Assembly (NCBI GenBank): GCA_016165875.1
Contig: JABBOT010000014.1
Coordinates: 9,595,489 to 9,659,488 of the forward strand
DNA length: 64,000 bases
Direction of reading: 5' to 3'
From: Acanthopleura granulata
Taxonomy: Eukaryota > Mollusca > Polyplacophora > Chitonida > Chitonidae
The position numbers were made by a program, and so were the translations under genes. Of this stretch, positions 63,949 through 64,000 are shown piece by piece. Each line of letters opens with the position of its first letter. Position 1 is the first letter of the stretch. Under the pieces are notes generated by a model. It was not told where the DNA came from and did not search any database. It saw only the letters and a program-made list of their open reading frames with translations.

Positions 63949-64000
63949 CTGTAGTAGGGAGAGTATAACCAGAGCTGCGACTACTGCGTGACAATCAGCA

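Overview
This is nuclear DNA from an animal, most likely a lophotrochozoan (a mollusc or a close marine relative). The evidence is intron-rich genes with GT-AG splice sites, more than twenty copies of a tRNA-headed SINE with an AAAT-repeat tail, MITE-like palindromes, minisatellites, and a Ty3/gypsy chromovirus. No bacterial gene organisation is present. The species cannot be fixed from the sequence alone.

Layout. (1) 4243-21131, minus strand: a complete 19-exon gene for mitochondrial methylmalonyl-CoA mutase (745 aa; all exon phases close). Its introns hold SINEs, a compound 71/76-bp minisatellite, and three separate tandem arrays that each copy a piece of an exon together with its splice site. 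(2) 24733-25805 plus 36594-36658, minus strand: one GT31 (beta-1,3-galactosyl/GlcNAc-transferase-like) reading frame. It is cut between codons 21 and 22 by a young 10.8-kb LTR retrotransposon (25806-36593). The element has two 834-bp LTRs differing at about two sites, and it carries gag, pol and a chromodomain. An assembly gap and a 2,014-bp-offset duplication lie inside it. (3) 38980-50351, plus strand: a 15-exon gene for a secreted 375-aa protein. It consists of a signal peptide and seven six-cysteine domains (C-x4-C-x5-C-x14/15-C-x2-C-x2-C). Each domain is one exon, separated from the next by a 17-26-nt micro-exon. I recognise no named family, and this is the best candidate for something undescribed. 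(4) 51851-55913, minus strand: a large ankyrin-repeat protein (1,186 aa) whose two long reading frames are joined by a probable GC-AG intron. (5) 56561-57770, plus strand: a candidate two-exon gene for a 62-aa protein. (6) 57771-64000: mostly non-coding, with a palindrome-rich minisatellite, a full SINE, a promoter-like pair of perfect CRE sites with a TATA box, and a second TATA box near the right edge.

The genes do not form a pathway. They are independent neighbours in repeat-rich DNA. The most informative features are the cysteine-domain gene, the retrotransposon that splits a glycosyltransferase whose DxD motif is already degraded, and the splice-site arrays in the mutase gene.
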